The notes: generated from the letters alone by a model not told the origin. DNA of 64,000 nt from Tetrahymena thermophila SB210 (GCF_000189635.1 NW_002476481.1:744001-808000); one strand, 5' to 3'; positions 12,109 to 24,598 are shown, counted from the stretch's first letter. Made by a program: numbers and translations.

Positions 12109-13495
12109 ATTAGAGAATAGATGGTAAGTATATCTCTATTTTAGGCTAAATTTGGTCCAAAAGATAAATTTTTATTTAAATTTGAGATTTTGAGTACTTT
12201 TGGAAAAATGGCACCTTTCAAAAACCTGTCTATGATAGGTAAATTTTTTTAGTCCTAAAATTCCAAATGAGAAAAGTGGTAATTAATAATAAAATTAATG
12301 AATTTAATATTTCAAAAATATTTTTTTAATTAATATTTACAGTAAAAAATGTCCACCATCTAGACAAAGTCTTTAATCCAATTACAATTAAGCAACAATA
12401 TCAAGGATTATTAAGTGAAAATTATTTTTTTTAAATAATTAATTAATTATTTTAAAATTACTAAACAAAAAATAAATATTTTTAAGTAAATATTTTATTT
12501 TCTGTTTATGGTTTTAATAACTTGAAAATTATTTAAAATTCAATTTTCTTGGTAAATTTAGTTTTAAAAAATATAATTTTAATTTAGTTTTAGTATAATT
12601 AATCATATGTTTATTTTAAATATTTCTTAAAATTTATTCTAAATTTAAAAATTAATAAGAAATTAATAATAAAACATGTTGTCATATTTTGTAATTATAA
12701 TGCACAAAACTTCAAATTTTTATTAGAGTTTAAAAATGCTAATTTTATTTTATTTTCCTTTTTTTGAGATGTTTTTATGGTTAATGAAATTTTTAATTAT
12801 ATTTATCCTAAAATAATAATTTTATTTTTAAAAATAATAAATATAAACTAATTAGCCAGTAATAAAAAAATATGTATACCTTTATTTATTTAAAAATATA
12901 GTTTTGAAGCTTTATGATAATAAGAATTTATTATTTTGTATTAAGAGTAAGAAAGAGCAAATTTTAATTAATTTCTTAAAGAGTTTGTCGAAATTAAAGT
13001 GAGTTAAATTAATTTGTTTACAAAATAATCAAAAAAGCGTATTAAATATATTTGTTTAAAAATAGAAAAGAGTCAGAAAAGATTTAATTTAAATGCGTAA
13101 AGATAAAAATAATACATTAATTGTAAAATGCATGAGGGTATATACAAAAATAAATTTTGGATAAGTTCGTTTTGAGAGTTAAAATTAATTTTATTTTTAT
13201 TTATATTTAATAGGTAGGTAGATAGGTAGTTTTTTATTGTTATTATTATTTAATTTTTTTGGTTTATTGATTGATTCACTCATTTATCATTATCATAGCA
13301 TTTATTTGAGCTTATTTTAGATTGGGAGTGAGTGAGTTTCCATCTGATATAAATTAATAGATTTAGTTTTGATTTAAAATTAGACAAAATAATTAGTTGT
13401 TATTAAAGTTAGAGATTTAGCTGTTAATTTTATATTTTAAGATAATAATTTGTTAATGTTTCAATTCAAAAATTTTTCTTTATATTATTTGCTTT
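12109..13495. other. Long A+T-rich spacer
   Basis: Mostly low-complexity A+T sequence. A 49-codon ORF (12121-12270, TAG read as Gln) contains a fairly protein-like stretch (AKFGPKDKFLFKFEILS) but has no recognisable family and I do not call it. A short GGTAGGTAGATAGGTAG run lies near 13211-13229. The 3' flank of the minus-strand helicase ends here. Confidence 0.5.
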
Positions 13496-15987
13496 TCACT
13501 TTTTGCAAGCCATGTTAATTCTGAGAGGTCTTCCCATGAACTTTTATCCATCTAAGGTCAAGGCCTTCTTGACACCAGCTTAATTGGCACACATTGCGAA
13601 AATAATACCTTTAAATTTGCCATCATCACCTATTTTATTTAGAAATAATTTTAATAAATTGTAACTTTAACTTCAAATGAATGTTTGTGAATGCATTTGT
13701 TTTATTTACAAAAATATTCTTTTTGATCAGTATATGCTTTATAAAACCTAAAAAGACTTTATATAGAAAAATAAATAAATAAATTTCTTACCACTAAGAG
13801 CACGGAGAGAAGAGAATTAAACACCATTTTTATCAAAGTGTTAAGTAACATCTTTTTCCTTGCAGTCGTAGGGTAAGCCACCAATGAAGATTTCAAGTTC
13901 TCTCTTAAGCTTGGGGTCCATTTTAGGGTTGGTATTAGTGAATGAGAATCCATTTGGAGCAGACTTGTTGCCACCGTTGTATCCTTAACTATATCCACCT
14001 TCTTCTTCGATTTCAGGAATAGTAGTAGCAACTTCTAATTCCAAACCTTGCTTTGTTCCTTCTGCTAATTCATTAATATAGGCATCGAAAACTTCTTTGT
14101 CTTCTTCGGCAACATCGAAGACGGCACCCTTGTTATCTGCAAACTTCTTCATACCTTTGATTCTATCAGTGCATTCAGCAGGGAAGTTATTCTTAACCCA
14201 TCCCCAAATGTAGCCAAGACCTCTAAATTCGCTTGGGGTACGTACAATATAAGTAACGTAACCTTCAAGACAGCATAATAAAGAACGTTATTTCATTTTT
14301 TCAGTGAAACCAGAGATGAATGCAATAGCACGTTCCAAAGCTTCTTCAGGTCCGAATTCCTAAATTAAATCGACTGAAACTTCCTTGAATATTCCTAAAA
14401 CAGTTCTGTTAACTGACATAAGGTTCTTTTTGATATCGTTTTAAGAAGCACGAATAAGGTCAGCTGGTTGAGGAGCACCGACCTTTTGCATCTTAATGTG
14501 ACACTTCTTTTCGATTCTTTCAATCAAAGATTATTGCTTCTTGGTGTAGAAGGTAATGCAAACACCCTTCTTACCAGCTCTTCCTGTTCTACCAGATCTA
14601 TGAATGTAAGCATCTTTTAATAATATTAAATTTATTTAATATTTATTATTAAAATAATTATAAATTAATCATTACCAAGTTCTTTGGGAGGTTCTAATTA
14701 GACAATTAAATCAACTTCAGGGATATCCAAACCTCTAGCAGCAACATTAGTAGCAACTAAGCACTTGAATTTACCTTCTCTGAACCCTTGGAATGTGATT
14801 TCACGCTACTTTTAAGGAATATCACCATGGAGTACCTAAACATCCTATTTAATATTTGCCTTAAGCATGATTTCATTTGCTTCATTCTTAGTTTCACAGA
14901 AGATGATGACTCTGGAGTGAGCACCACCACCATAGCATAAGATAACATCTCCGATAGCTTCAGTTCTTTAGAAGTAAGGACAGTTGATGGCTAAGTGAGT
15001 GACATCTTAACTTGTCTTGTTACCTAAATTCTTAACTAAATCAATTAAAACTCTGTCTTCTCTCAAAAACTTTCTAGCAATGTCATGAACCCAAGAAGGC
15101 ATGGTAGCTGAGAATAACAAATTCTAAGGTCTTTCTTCACCCTTGTCATTCTTGATAAATCCAAAGATCTTTTCGATGTCTTCTTAGAAACCAAAGTTAA
15201 GCATTTAATCGGCTTCATCTAAAACAGTGGCTATAATAGAGTGGAACATCAAAGCACCTCTTTCATATTGATCAATGATACGACCAGGAGTACCAACAAC
15301 GATTTCAACACCATCTCTAATTTAATTTGCTTGCTCTCTAACATCGACACCTCCGTAAATTTGTAAAACTCTAAATTCATTGTCAGTGTGCTTGAGTGTG
15401 TTAATTTCATTTGCAACCTAGATACAGAGTTCTCTAGTAGGAACTACAACGAGCATATATGGAGTTTGTTTCTTTTTGATGCTAGTGAAATTACCTGTTA
15501 ATATGGAGAAAGATAAATTATTAAGAGTTTACAATTTAAATATAATGTAAATGTTTAAATTGCTTAAATATTTGTAAATTTTCATACCTTCATTTCTTAA
15601 TTTTTCAATGAGAGGCAAAGAGAAACCGAGGGTTTTACCACTGCCAGTTCTATCTTTTCCTATAAGATCCTTACCAGCTTGGATAGCTTGGAAACAGTGC
15701 TCCTAAATAGGGAACAAATAAGTGATTCCTCTCTTGTTAAGAATTTCAATAGTCTTGGCATTCTTAATATATTTACTCATGTTATCTTAGTTGTGCTTAG
15801 CCTCAATTTGGTTCTTCTTGGTGTCTTCATCTTCACTTTCAGAATCCCAATCCCTGTTCTTGGGCTTGAAATCCTTTTTACCTTCAGAGGTAATGAAGTT
15901 CTTACGAGGCTTTTCGCCAAATGATTCCTTGCCATTTCCATTTGCAGTTGCAAAATTTCTCTTTCCACCTGTAAAATTCTTACTCAT
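13496..15987 (-). CDS. DDX21: DEAD-box nucleolar RNA helicase with GUCT and RRM domains (DDX21/DDX50 type), 4 exons
   Basis: Predicted 724 aa; exons on the minus strand are 15987-15588, 15494-14676, 14613-13792 and 13629-13496, all phase-consistent. ATP-dependent RNA helicase, expected in the nucleolus for rRNA processing and RNA polymerase I/II-linked work. Visible motifs: a charged Ser/Glu/Asp linker near residues 48-56, the Q motif region (GITYLFPIQ), motif I DRTGSGKT at about 112-119, Ia PTREL, TPGR, II DEAD at about 226-229, III SAT, the IV region VIIFCET, V ARGLDIP, and [10 protein letters not shown] at about 411-418. After the helicase core comes a GUCT-type domain (roughly 470-580, with the [12 protein letters not shown] signature) and a C-terminal RRM ([13 protein letters not shown], then [12 protein letters not shown]) split by the last intron. 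That domain order is diagnostic for the Gu/DDX21 group. The metazoan FRGQ/G-rich tail is replaced by the RRM, as in plant members of the family. The start is the first ATG, followed by a basic N-terminus. Confidence 0.92.
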
Positions 15988-16228
15988 AATTAATCGAGTT
16001 TTATACCTTTTTCTACTGTTTAATTTGATTTTTGTAAATATTCTTTAAAATTTGTAATTAATTTTACTAATTATAAATTCTTTTCACTTCTTTTTAATTT
16101 AATAATTGATTTTTACTTTGCTATAAGTGTAATTTTGGATACAAAGCATCATAAATCTTTATTTGCTTAAGTCTACTTTATATTAATTCAATCAAGCCAA
16201 ATAATCTATTTTTGTCCTTTCAATTTAA

Positions 16229-16458
16229 TCTTTATCAGATACTTTATTCAGTCTTAATTTTACTAAATTTCTACTTCTTATAATTAATTCTTCTTATCTC
16301 TAAACCATTTCAATATCTTTATTTAACATATATTATTCTTTCATACAAAAAAAAATATATCAAATACTAATCAAAGCCTAATCATGATGTCGAAGTAAAA
16401 TTCTTGAAACTTATTTTATTTCTAAAATTCTTTGTTTAATCATTCTTTCTCAGAAAAA
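16229..16458. repeat. Tandem duplication, unit 1 (230 bp)
   Basis: First unit of a head-to-tail duplication. It begins TCTTTATCAGATACTT and ends TTTCTCAGAAAAA. It abuts unit 2 with no spacer. By eye the two units are over 90 percent identical, differing by scattered substitutions and a few 1-4 base indels, including the length of a poly-A run. No coding frame. Confidence 0.85.
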
Positions 16459-16690
16459 TCTTTATCAGATACTTACTTTATTCAATCTTAATTTTACTAA
16501 ATTTCTACTTCTTATAATTAATTCTTCTTATCTCTAAGTAATTTCAATATCTTCATTTAATATATATTAATCTTTCATACAAAAAAAATATATCAAATAC
16601 TAATCAAAGCCTAATAATGATGTCCAAGCAAATTCTTGAAACTTATTTTATTTCTAAAATTGTTTGTTTAATCATTCTTTCTCTGAAAAA
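16459..16690. repeat. Tandem duplication, unit 2 (232 bp)
   Basis: Second unit, directly following unit 1 in the same orientation, beginning TCTTTATCAGATACTT and ending TTTCTCTGAAAAA. High similarity implies a fairly recent event. Confidence 0.85.
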
Positions 16691-18181
16691 TTAGTAGATT
16701 TAAAAAAAGTTATTTAAATAAAAATTTATTTGCATTTTTATTTTTATTAGTGATTTTATTTAAAATTATTTAATATTTCTACTCTATTTTCTAATATTCA
16801 TTTATTTTAACTAAATTATAATTTAAAAGTAATTGAAAAATGAACTACCTTTTTAAATTATAATGTCCTTCCCTTTTCACTCTAAATTTAGTAATAAAAT
16901 TAATAAATAACAAATAATTATTCAAACTAAATTAATTAAGATTGAAATAACTCAAAATTATTTTAAATTTTTTGATTGAAATTAATTTTTTAAACTCAAC
17001 ACAAGTTCTATTTTTTTTATTAAGTTATTTCTTAGCAAGATTTAAAAACCTTTTTAAATTCTAATTTTGAAAATTTCATAGATTGATATTAAGTGACTTG
17101 GTTTTAATTTATAAATTTCTTTTTTGATTTGCGTTGCTTAATTACTTTAGATTTATTTAAATTTAGTTGTTTAAATTCTAACTCTAATTAAAAATGTATC
17201 ACCCTTTTAAAATTAATTTTTATTTTTCTTGTAAAAGTAATTTAAAAATAAATTGAATTTATTCATCAAAAAAGATAAATGATTAAGTGAAATATATAAA
17301 GAATATTATTTTAAGTAATTAAACTTATTGAATTTTGAAGTGGCTGCTTTTTCAAAATATATTTGGAAATGTTATTTATTTAGTAATTAATTTAGAAAAC
17401 ACAAAATTCTTATTTTTTTTCTAATATAACTTATTTCAAATTATAAAATATTGCTAAATATATCTTGAATTATTTTATAAATAACCATTGAGAAATTATT
17501 GCTAATATTTTAAACAACAAATAAAATAAAATTGAAAATAAAAATCTTAAGTATTTTATTTGATATGATAAGCAATTTAGATAAAATTATTAAAATAATA
17601 GATTAAAATATATTATAAATTTTGGTAAGTTGATTTAAAAATAATGATATCGCAAAGAAATGAAAATATATTTTTGAAGAATATTATCTATTTTAAAGTA
17701 TTTCTACTTCATAATATGATTTACATATAACCTGAAAGAAAATCATTTGTTAATATATAAAGTAATTCTGTATATAAGTAATGATTACTTATGCTTATTT
17801 GTAACCAAACAATCTATTTGAAAAAATTAATTAATTAAATTTTGATTAAAAAATCTTTTTCTTGTTGTTTGCTTTTGATCAAGAAAGAGTTAACAAATAA
17901 TTAAGTAAAATAAATATAGAAGATTAACTTTATATGAAGATGAATAAAATCAATATTTATACTTTTAACTTCTTATTAAATACATAAATAATAAGTTGAA
18001 TTTGAAGCTAACAGCTTAAAATAATTTTAATTAAGATATCTGAAGTTATTTTTCATTCTCATATAACAATTTCATCAATTTATTTGTCTAATCAGATTCT
18101 ATCTTATTTATTGTATGCATGTAAATAATAAAATTAATATATAAAATCATTTATCTGTTATAGCTTAAGCATTTATAATTA

Positions 18182-18820
18182 ATTGAGATACTTTTATATA
18201 ATTATGTTAGCTGTTATCTTGCTGTGCATGGAATTTCATTTATATATTTTTTTCTCTCAAAATTTGTAAACATTTTTCAACTTTTGACTGAAAAATTATT
18301 CATATTATTATTATGGCTTATTGTTAAATTCTTTGTGATATTGTTGCTAAATATCGCTTACTCTAAAACATTTCAATCAAAAAGATTCAGCAAAATATTT
18401 TTTAGAGATCTTTGAGTCCTATATTAATAAATTAAATGTTTTCCTTTCTCTGTTTTAAAGTTTATCATGCTAAATAATGGATCCCACTTTAGATTAGACT
18501 ATCAATAAATTATCAATATGAATGATATATCAGCCAGCATCAGCTACTACTATTTTTCAAAATACATCTTCATCTTTTTAATTTTTTAGAATACCCTGTA
18601 GATTAACCATTTATCAGAGTTTGTTTATATAAGTCTAGACGTTAGCGCAAGCTGTTACCATCTAGATTGTCTGTATAATTATATATAAACTAAAAATTTA
18701 TTATTTCTCAAATTTTAAAATTATTCTCTAAATTAATAAAACTAGATCTTTCCATTTACAATAATAGTTTTTGATAATTTGTTTAGAGAATAAGCCAACA
18801 AACATTTTTAAATTTTTTGA
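18182..18820 (+). pseudogene. Coding-like stretch with one internal TGA (possible 5' part of a broken gene)
   Basis: One frame stays protein-like from about 18182 to TGA 18818-18820 except for a single TGA at 18413-18415. Before it the translation is hydrophobic, with two possible membrane segments (near LFILLLWLIVKFF). After it comes a richer stretch (SHFRLDYQQIINMND, then FVYISLDVSASCYHL). Further short protein-like pieces follow in other frames between about 18790 and 19443, also ended by TGA. This could be a decaying membrane-protein gene or several exons whose joins I cannot place. The family is not recognised and there is no clear start codon. Confidence 0.3.
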
Positions 18821-19447
18821 TTTTTTTGATTGCCGTTCTTCCCTCATTGTAAATTTAAATTTTTTGTAAGGCATTATGAAATTATATTTACTTTTATTTT
18901 CATTTTTTTCATTTTTTTATTTTGAAGTTATTTTTATCAATTTTTATTTTTTTTACTTCAAATAATATTTGCTTTTTTCAAATAAATATTATTTTTATCA
19001 CCATTTTTGAAAGTCTTTGTAATAGTAAAATGTTTTGTTTAGAATAAATAAAATACAATTTATGAAATTCAAAATATAAAATATTAAAACAATATAGAAT
19101 ATTATGCATCCAAGTAAAAAAGCTTAATAATTTATTTATATAAAATATAAAAAAAGCATTTCAAATATTGGTAAAAGTAAACTAAAATTATTATTTGAAC
19201 AAATATATACTAACTATCATTCATCCATTCATTTTAAAGTCAAAAAAATTTAGAAAATTTAAAAATCTAAATAGTTAGAAAATTTTAAAGTCAAAAAGTT
19301 AGAAAATTTTAAATGAAAAAGTGAGTAGTTTTTAAAGAAAGTTAATTTTAACATATTAAGATATTTTAGATAATTAAAACGTTTTTTATCATATTCCAAT
19401 TTTAAAAGAGCTTATAAAATTTCAAAATATTTATATTTTTTGATTGA

Positions 19448-20323
19448 GCGAGTTAAAGTTAGCTTTAATTGAAATAAAAAAAAAAAATTCGATAAGATTA
19501 AGAATCAAGCTGTAAAAATGAGTAATAAATAAATAAATTATCATCTTTTTAATCAAAAATATTTTAAAATAATATAGACACCAATAATTTATAAGATCAC
19601 ATTAAACCTAATTAAACACACTATTTTAATGATGAATAGTATGCTTATTTTCTTAAGACATTACAAGATAGATTTTAAGTTGTTGAAATTTGCTGTCCGT
19701 CTTAAACTAATTGCCAAATTTGCAATAAATTTTCAAATCACTATTCTAATCTATCTAATTAAGCAGATGAATTTAAGTATTCAGATTCTAAATCCATTCA
19801 AGTATTCGTTAAAAGCGAAAATTAGTCTATTATAAAACTCTTCTACAGAATAAATTCATTTCAATTTCAAAATTAGGAGCACTTTGATAAATTATAAGTT
19901 ACCTTTGAATAAAATTTGTAAAAATCTTCTCAATATGAAGAAGAAAAACAAAGCTTCAACAGTTAATGTCTACCACACAGTAGTTTGGAGGAGGACCAAA
20001 TTAAAGAAAATAACACATAATTTAATAAATCTGAATTTGAAAATGGGCAGAGTAACTATAACAATACTCTATTTAACTCCTCATATTTAAGCGAAACTTA
20101 CCAATATGATGAATAAACACTATAGCTTCAAAATTTATAAAAAGGACCTTTAGAAGCAATGAGAGCAAGCTAGCTTTTATTAATTAATTAATTGTATAAC
20201 TAATAAAATTTTTAAACTGAGGAATAAAACGAATAGCAGATGGAAAATTAATAACTCGACAACGAGTTTGATTAATAATATATGGAAAATTTAACTTTTG
20301 AGATTGGTTTTAGGAGCGAATGA
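19448..20323 (+). CDS. Gln/Asn/Glu-rich protein, 3' part; start not found
   Basis: A continuous frame of 291 codons ends at TGA 20321-20323. It has no in-frame ATG in its first 60 codons, so it must be the last exon of a spliced gene or the surviving end of a broken one. The translation is clearly protein-like: a Cys-containing patch (VVEICCPSQTNCQICNKF) near the start, then a polar, glutamine- and glutamate-rich region with several tyrosines, ending EIGFRSE. The paired cysteines could bind a metal, but no known finger spacing is obvious. Upstream fragments in other frames (18182-19443) may belong to the same gene. A candidate minus-strand gene ends 14 bp away in convergent orientation. Function unknown. 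Confidence 0.5.
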
Positions 20324-20336
20324 AATAAATAATCAT

Positions 20337-21562
20337 TCACTTTAATAACAAAAAAATTTGAGCTTTATTTTCTAGCTATTTATTAAATTTAATTCGACCC
20401 ATCTACTTCTTTGAAACCCTTATTGAGAGGTGTTAAAAAAATACTTTTACAATTTAACTATTTTATTATTATTATTATTAAAATTATATACTAAAATTAA
20501 TTTATTTATAAACAAATTTTGTATAATATTTATTTATATTAAATGGTTATTAATTGATCAAGTGATTCAATAAATACTAAAATCTTGAAGAATTTTTAAC
20601 CATTTCTTTGTAGTGAATTTAACAAATTTTATATCTTTTATTACTTATTTTGAAGTAAGTTTCTTTCAAATTTAATTAAAATTAAGTAGTTTTTATATCT
20701 GTAAGATAAAATAATGATAATCTTGTTAGTATAATATTCATAGATATTAAGCACTTATAAAAGAAAAAATTATTAATTACCCTCAAATATTTTAAAGGTT
20801 ATAGATAGATAACTTATCTTCTCATCAATTTATGGTTTTTATTAAATGGAAAGTGTAAGATGAATGACCCATCATAATTAATTTTGCTTAGTAACTCTTT
20901 AATCTTGTAATCTACTTAAATAGCCTAACCTTAGATGTCTATTTCTTAATCCTATTCAATAAAATATATATACAAATCTTATGATAAAGTAAGAAAAATA
21001 TGACTTTTTATATGAAAACATTCTTATAAATGTTTACTCTTGTTAAAATTAAATATAAAATTTGTAAAATTTGATAGTTTGCAATATACTTCTTTAATCA
21101 ATTAAAATAAACTATTAATTTAAAACTATTAATCATAGCAAATATTAGTAGTTAAATCAAGACCCAAACAAAATAGTAAGATTTGTTTCTCTTTTCTAAT
21201 AAAAACTAACTTATTTTCTTACAAAGTAAACGCAGGAGTTTACATGCTATTTAGTTGGTAAAATACATTTCTTTAACTTCCTGATCAAAAAACACTGATG
21301 TCTTTTCAGTTCTTCTACTAAGTGAAAATTAATTTAAAATTATCATGTTTACTAAATAAAGTGGGGATAATTTTTTTAAACCAAATCATATCAATTAATT
21401 GTTTCTTTAGTAATTAGTTGTGATGTAATTAGACTCAAAAATTCAATCAAATTATATCAACATATTTTTTGTCAAGTTAAGCTTTTCCTTGCTTAATACT
21501 TTTTATCTTATCTTTCCACTTTTACTTTCTTTACTATTTCCAGCTTTTTTTTTCTTGATCAT
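20337..21562 (-). CDS. Candidate spliced gene, unknown function
   Basis: On the minus strand, ATG at 21562 opens a Lys/Ser-rich N-terminus (MIKKKKAGNSKESKSGKIR) that stays open to a TGA at 21443. A second protein-like segment lies at about 21317-21223 (RRTEKTSVFFDQEVKEMYF) and ends at a GTAAGA donor. A third begins near 20944 after an AAG acceptor (DIQGQAIQVDYKIKELLSK, then INYDGSFILHFPFN) and stays open to TGA at 20339-20337. Segments 2 and 3 join in phase; the donor of exon 1 is unclear, with only an atypical GTTGAT fitting the phase. The last 400 nt become low-complexity and may not be coding. No family recognised. A degraded gene is an alternative. Confidence 0.33.
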
Positions 21563-22501
21563 TTATTTAATTTTAGAAGTAAAAATTAATACATTCATTC
21601 TCTTGATTATTTAATTTTTTTTCCTTTTTCGAAATTTATATAAAGCGTTTATTATCCTTGGGAAATCCAGAGATTAAAAAAAGTATCAATCATTTATTTA
21701 AAAATCATAAATAGTTGATTAAAAATTATTTTTTTATGTGGAATGCCAAAAACAAAATTAAAGCTAGTTTACTCTTGTTATTTATTAAATGTTGTTTATT
21801 AAATTATATGCTGACATTTACTATTTAAATGCTCCTTTTTTAATGTAGTTTATTTTTGAGAATGAAACTATATGATAGAGATTTTAACTTATCTAAAAAT
21901 AATGAAGTTATTAGAAATAAATTTGTTATTTATTTTCTTCTTATTTTTATTGTAAGGATGGATGTATTATCATCATAATTAAAAGTTTCTTCAATTATTT
22001 ATTTGTTAATTAAATAATTAATCAAAGTAATAAAAATTTCTGGAATAAATTGCTAAAAAATAAGGGGAAAATTCAAAGAGTTAGTTAGATCTAATAGGAA
22101 GTAAATTATTATAACACTTATTAATAAATTTTAAGAGTGATTTTTTTTCTAAAAACAAAAGTAGTCAGTCATTGAATCACATGAAAGTAAAATAAGCTCA
22201 ATTAAAAATAATGCTTTTATATTTACCAAAAAAGTATTTTTAATTTGTATTCAATTTCAGAATTAATCTTTTTTTCTTCTTATCAATATAAACGAAAGTA
22301 TAAAACAAATTGTATGATTTTAAATTCATTTTTACTTCAAATTTTTTTGAGATAGAAAGGCAATAATTAATTTTCGAAGTGCATCTACTGCATTCAAAGC
22401 TTTTCTCAATATATCAAATAAATGTAAAGTAATAATGAGATAATAAAAAAAAATATCTTAAACAGCAGAGTATAAAAATTAAATTCATTATAATCTAGAT
22501 A
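21563..22501. other. A+T-rich spacer
   Basis: About 0.9 kb without a recognisable gene or repeat. Confidence 0.5.
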
Positions 22502-23002
22502 ATGCTTTCTAAGATGTCATTTTATTTAATAATTTTTACCTGTATTTATCATTTAAAGATTGATTTTTATATAGATTTAGGGTTTGGCTTTTTCAATTAA
22601 TTTATCCTAAAGTTAGAAGTATAAGATTATATTTTTCCATCTGAATATGCCTATCACCCAAATTTTAACGCCATAAGCATATTTTTATTTCATTTTTAAA
22701 TAGGTTTTATTTTCTATATAACAGTCTTTACTTTTTCTCGACGAATTAGAAGAGATTTAAAAATTTTTTTTTGCAAAGTAATCATTATAAGGTCTATCTG
22801 TATTTTTTTTTTAATCTCAAGATTTAAAAAAGAGAATTACTTAATTTTTGTAAATTGTGGAGATTTTTAATTAATTAGACAAACATTTAGTTAAACTTGT
22901 AAAAGAATTATAAATTTATAAATTGTTTATTTGTCAATCAATTTAATGAATTAGATTAATATTATATTTGAGTATCTATCCATTAAAATAATCTTTATTT
23001 GA
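22502..23002 (+). CDS. Possible small hydrophobic protein, 166 aa
   Basis: An ORF of 167 codons from ATG 22502 to TGA 23000-23002, with TAA/TAG as Gln. The N-terminus is hydrophobic and signal-like (MSFYLIIFTCIYHLKID). The middle is the most protein-like part, with locally higher G+C (IFPSEYAYHPNFNAISIFLF, then a hydrophobic stretch and FSRRIRRDL). The C-terminal third is rich in I, F and N, as chance translations of A+T-rich spacer would be. It may be a short gene, an exon, or a remnant. No family recognised. Confidence 0.3.
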
Positions 23003-23808
23003 ATATTTAAGATATTTAAAAATGAGGGATGAAGATTTTTAATTTATATTTATTTTTGAAACTAATTGACCTTATTAAAACTAAAAGAAATTATTAAAAT
23101 AATATTATTAATATTAATATGATTGTTATGAAATTGCCTAATATTAAGTAGAAATGATAGAATTTAATTATTAAAAAAAAATACACAAAAGCTATTTTTA
23201 AAAATATCTTCCTTATTTATAATAATATAGACTTATAGATAATTGAAACTTTTAACTATCATCTATTTATTTACTGCTAGTCTTTCGAGTATATCCAGTT
23301 TTCTATTAATATTTAAACAGTTTTTAAAGAAAAAGATAAAATTTTATTATATTAGACAATCAATTATGAGTGCAAATTTTTTTTGGTTTTTTATTATTTA
23401 TACTATTTAATTAATTTATTTCCAAAAATGCCCTTATAGATAAGCCAATTAATAAGCAATTAATTATTCACACATAATACAAATAAATAAATTAAAGATT
23501 TATTCAAATATATAAAAATATTTATTTATTTATATATTCACTTAAAAAATGTCTAATTTATTTAAATTAAATATATAAATTTTTTTGAAACAACTTTTGA
23601 TGGAAGAGATAATTAACTAATTAATTATTTAATTAGTTTTAACTTAAAAACAATCAAGTGAGAAACAAACTCTTTATAAGATTTTGGTCATTCAAAAAAT
23701 TGATATTTTAAAATTTCAAAATTATTTACCAGATCAATCTGCAAAAATTTAGAGCAAAAAAAGCTTAATTAATATAGTTAATCATTAAAAAGAAGTATTT
23801 GTTTAGCG
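23003..23808. other. Spacer upstream of TXNDC9
   Basis: About 800 bp of A+T-rich sequence and promoter-proximal region of the downstream gene; no motif stands out. Confidence 0.6.
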
Positions 23809-24598
23809 ATGAGCAACAGCTTGATGGGAAACATGCTTACCGAAGTGGTATGTATTTCATTTTTACTGTTTTTAAAATGGATAAACTTGCTTAGTTTTAT
23901 GTTTTTTTATAGATCCTATCTAACTCCTTTTATCAATTTAGGTAATGGAAAAAGCTATTAGAGATAAACTTAAAATGTAAATGGGCCAATAGAAACCTCA
24001 AAAGGCTAAGGGTATTGAAATTAAATCAAAAGAAAGAGTTAGAGAAGACTCTGACCTCGAAGATGATGAATTCTTTGATGAAGAAGCTGAAAAGATATTG
24101 AGCAGAATGAAAGTTGAAAGAATTGATGAATTCAATAAAAAAAATGCTAAAGTTGAACAAGAAAAAAGCGGATTTGGCGAGTACAGAGAAATCAAAGAAG
24201 AAGAATTTTTAAACAGTGTAACCAAAAATAAATTCTCTGTTGTTCATTTCTATCATAACGATTTCGAAAGATGCAAGATTATTGACAAGCACTTGAGACA
24301 AATAGCTTACACCCACACTGAGTGCAAGTTCTTCTATTTAAATGCAGAAAAAGCTCCCTTCTTCATCCAAAAATTAGCAATTAGAACTCTCCCTACTATC
24401 GTATGTTTTGTTGATGGTGTCGCCAAGGATAGAATTGTAGGTTTTGGTGAATTGGGTGCTAAGGATGACTTCACCACTCTTGAACTCACAAGAAGAATTG
24501 TTAAATCAGGAGTAATCAAGCCATTAAATAAAGAAGAAAAAGGATTTAATTTGAATTTAGGTCAAAGAGGTGACTCCGATTACTCAGACGATGACTGA
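23809..24598 (+). CDS. TXNDC9: Thioredoxin-domain protein 9 (TXNDC9 / phosducin-like family), 2 exons
   Basis: Predicted 231 aa from exons 23809-23847 and 23942-24598, joined at GTG|GTATGT ... TTTAG|GTAATG in phase 0. TXNDC9 proteins are cytosolic co-factors of the CCT/TRiC chaperonin that influence folding of actin and tubulin. Evidence: an N-terminal acidic, helical region (SDLEDDEFFDEEAEKILSRM), the family signature GFGEYREIKEEEF, the single-cysteine FERCKIIDKHL replacing a thioredoxin CxxC, LNAEKAPFFIQKLAIRTLPT with the cis-proline loop, VGFGELGAKDDFTT, and an acidic tail ending DSDYSDDD as in animal TXNDC9. Length is close to that of human TXNDC9. Loss of the second redox cysteine is normal for the family, so no oxidoreductase activity is expected. 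It is unusual here in using few TAA/TAG glutamines. Confidence 0.93.

Larger units (their letters stand above)
15988..18181. other. Long spacer containing a tandem duplication
   Basis: About 2.2 kb with no gene recognised. The only clear structure is the tandem duplication at 16229-16690, listed separately. The rest is A+T-rich spacer. Confidence 0.6.

Noticed and set aside
12124-12144. A possible 21-bp intron (GTAAGT...TTTTAG) right after an ATG
   Set aside because: Introns this short are known in Paramecium and Stentor but not in Tetrahymena-like genomes, where those in this window are about 50 bp or more; the stretch is also in frame, so no intron is needed.
13211-13229. GGTAGGTAGATAGGTAG run as a possible telomere or chromosome-breakage remnant
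   Set aside because: Tetrahymena telomeres are GGGGTT repeats and the breakage sequence is a specific 15-mer; neither matches.
18224-18415. 63-codon ORF starting with GTG
   Set aside because: A GTG start is not expected in a ciliate nuclear gene; it is treated as part of the larger interrupted frame at 18182-18820.
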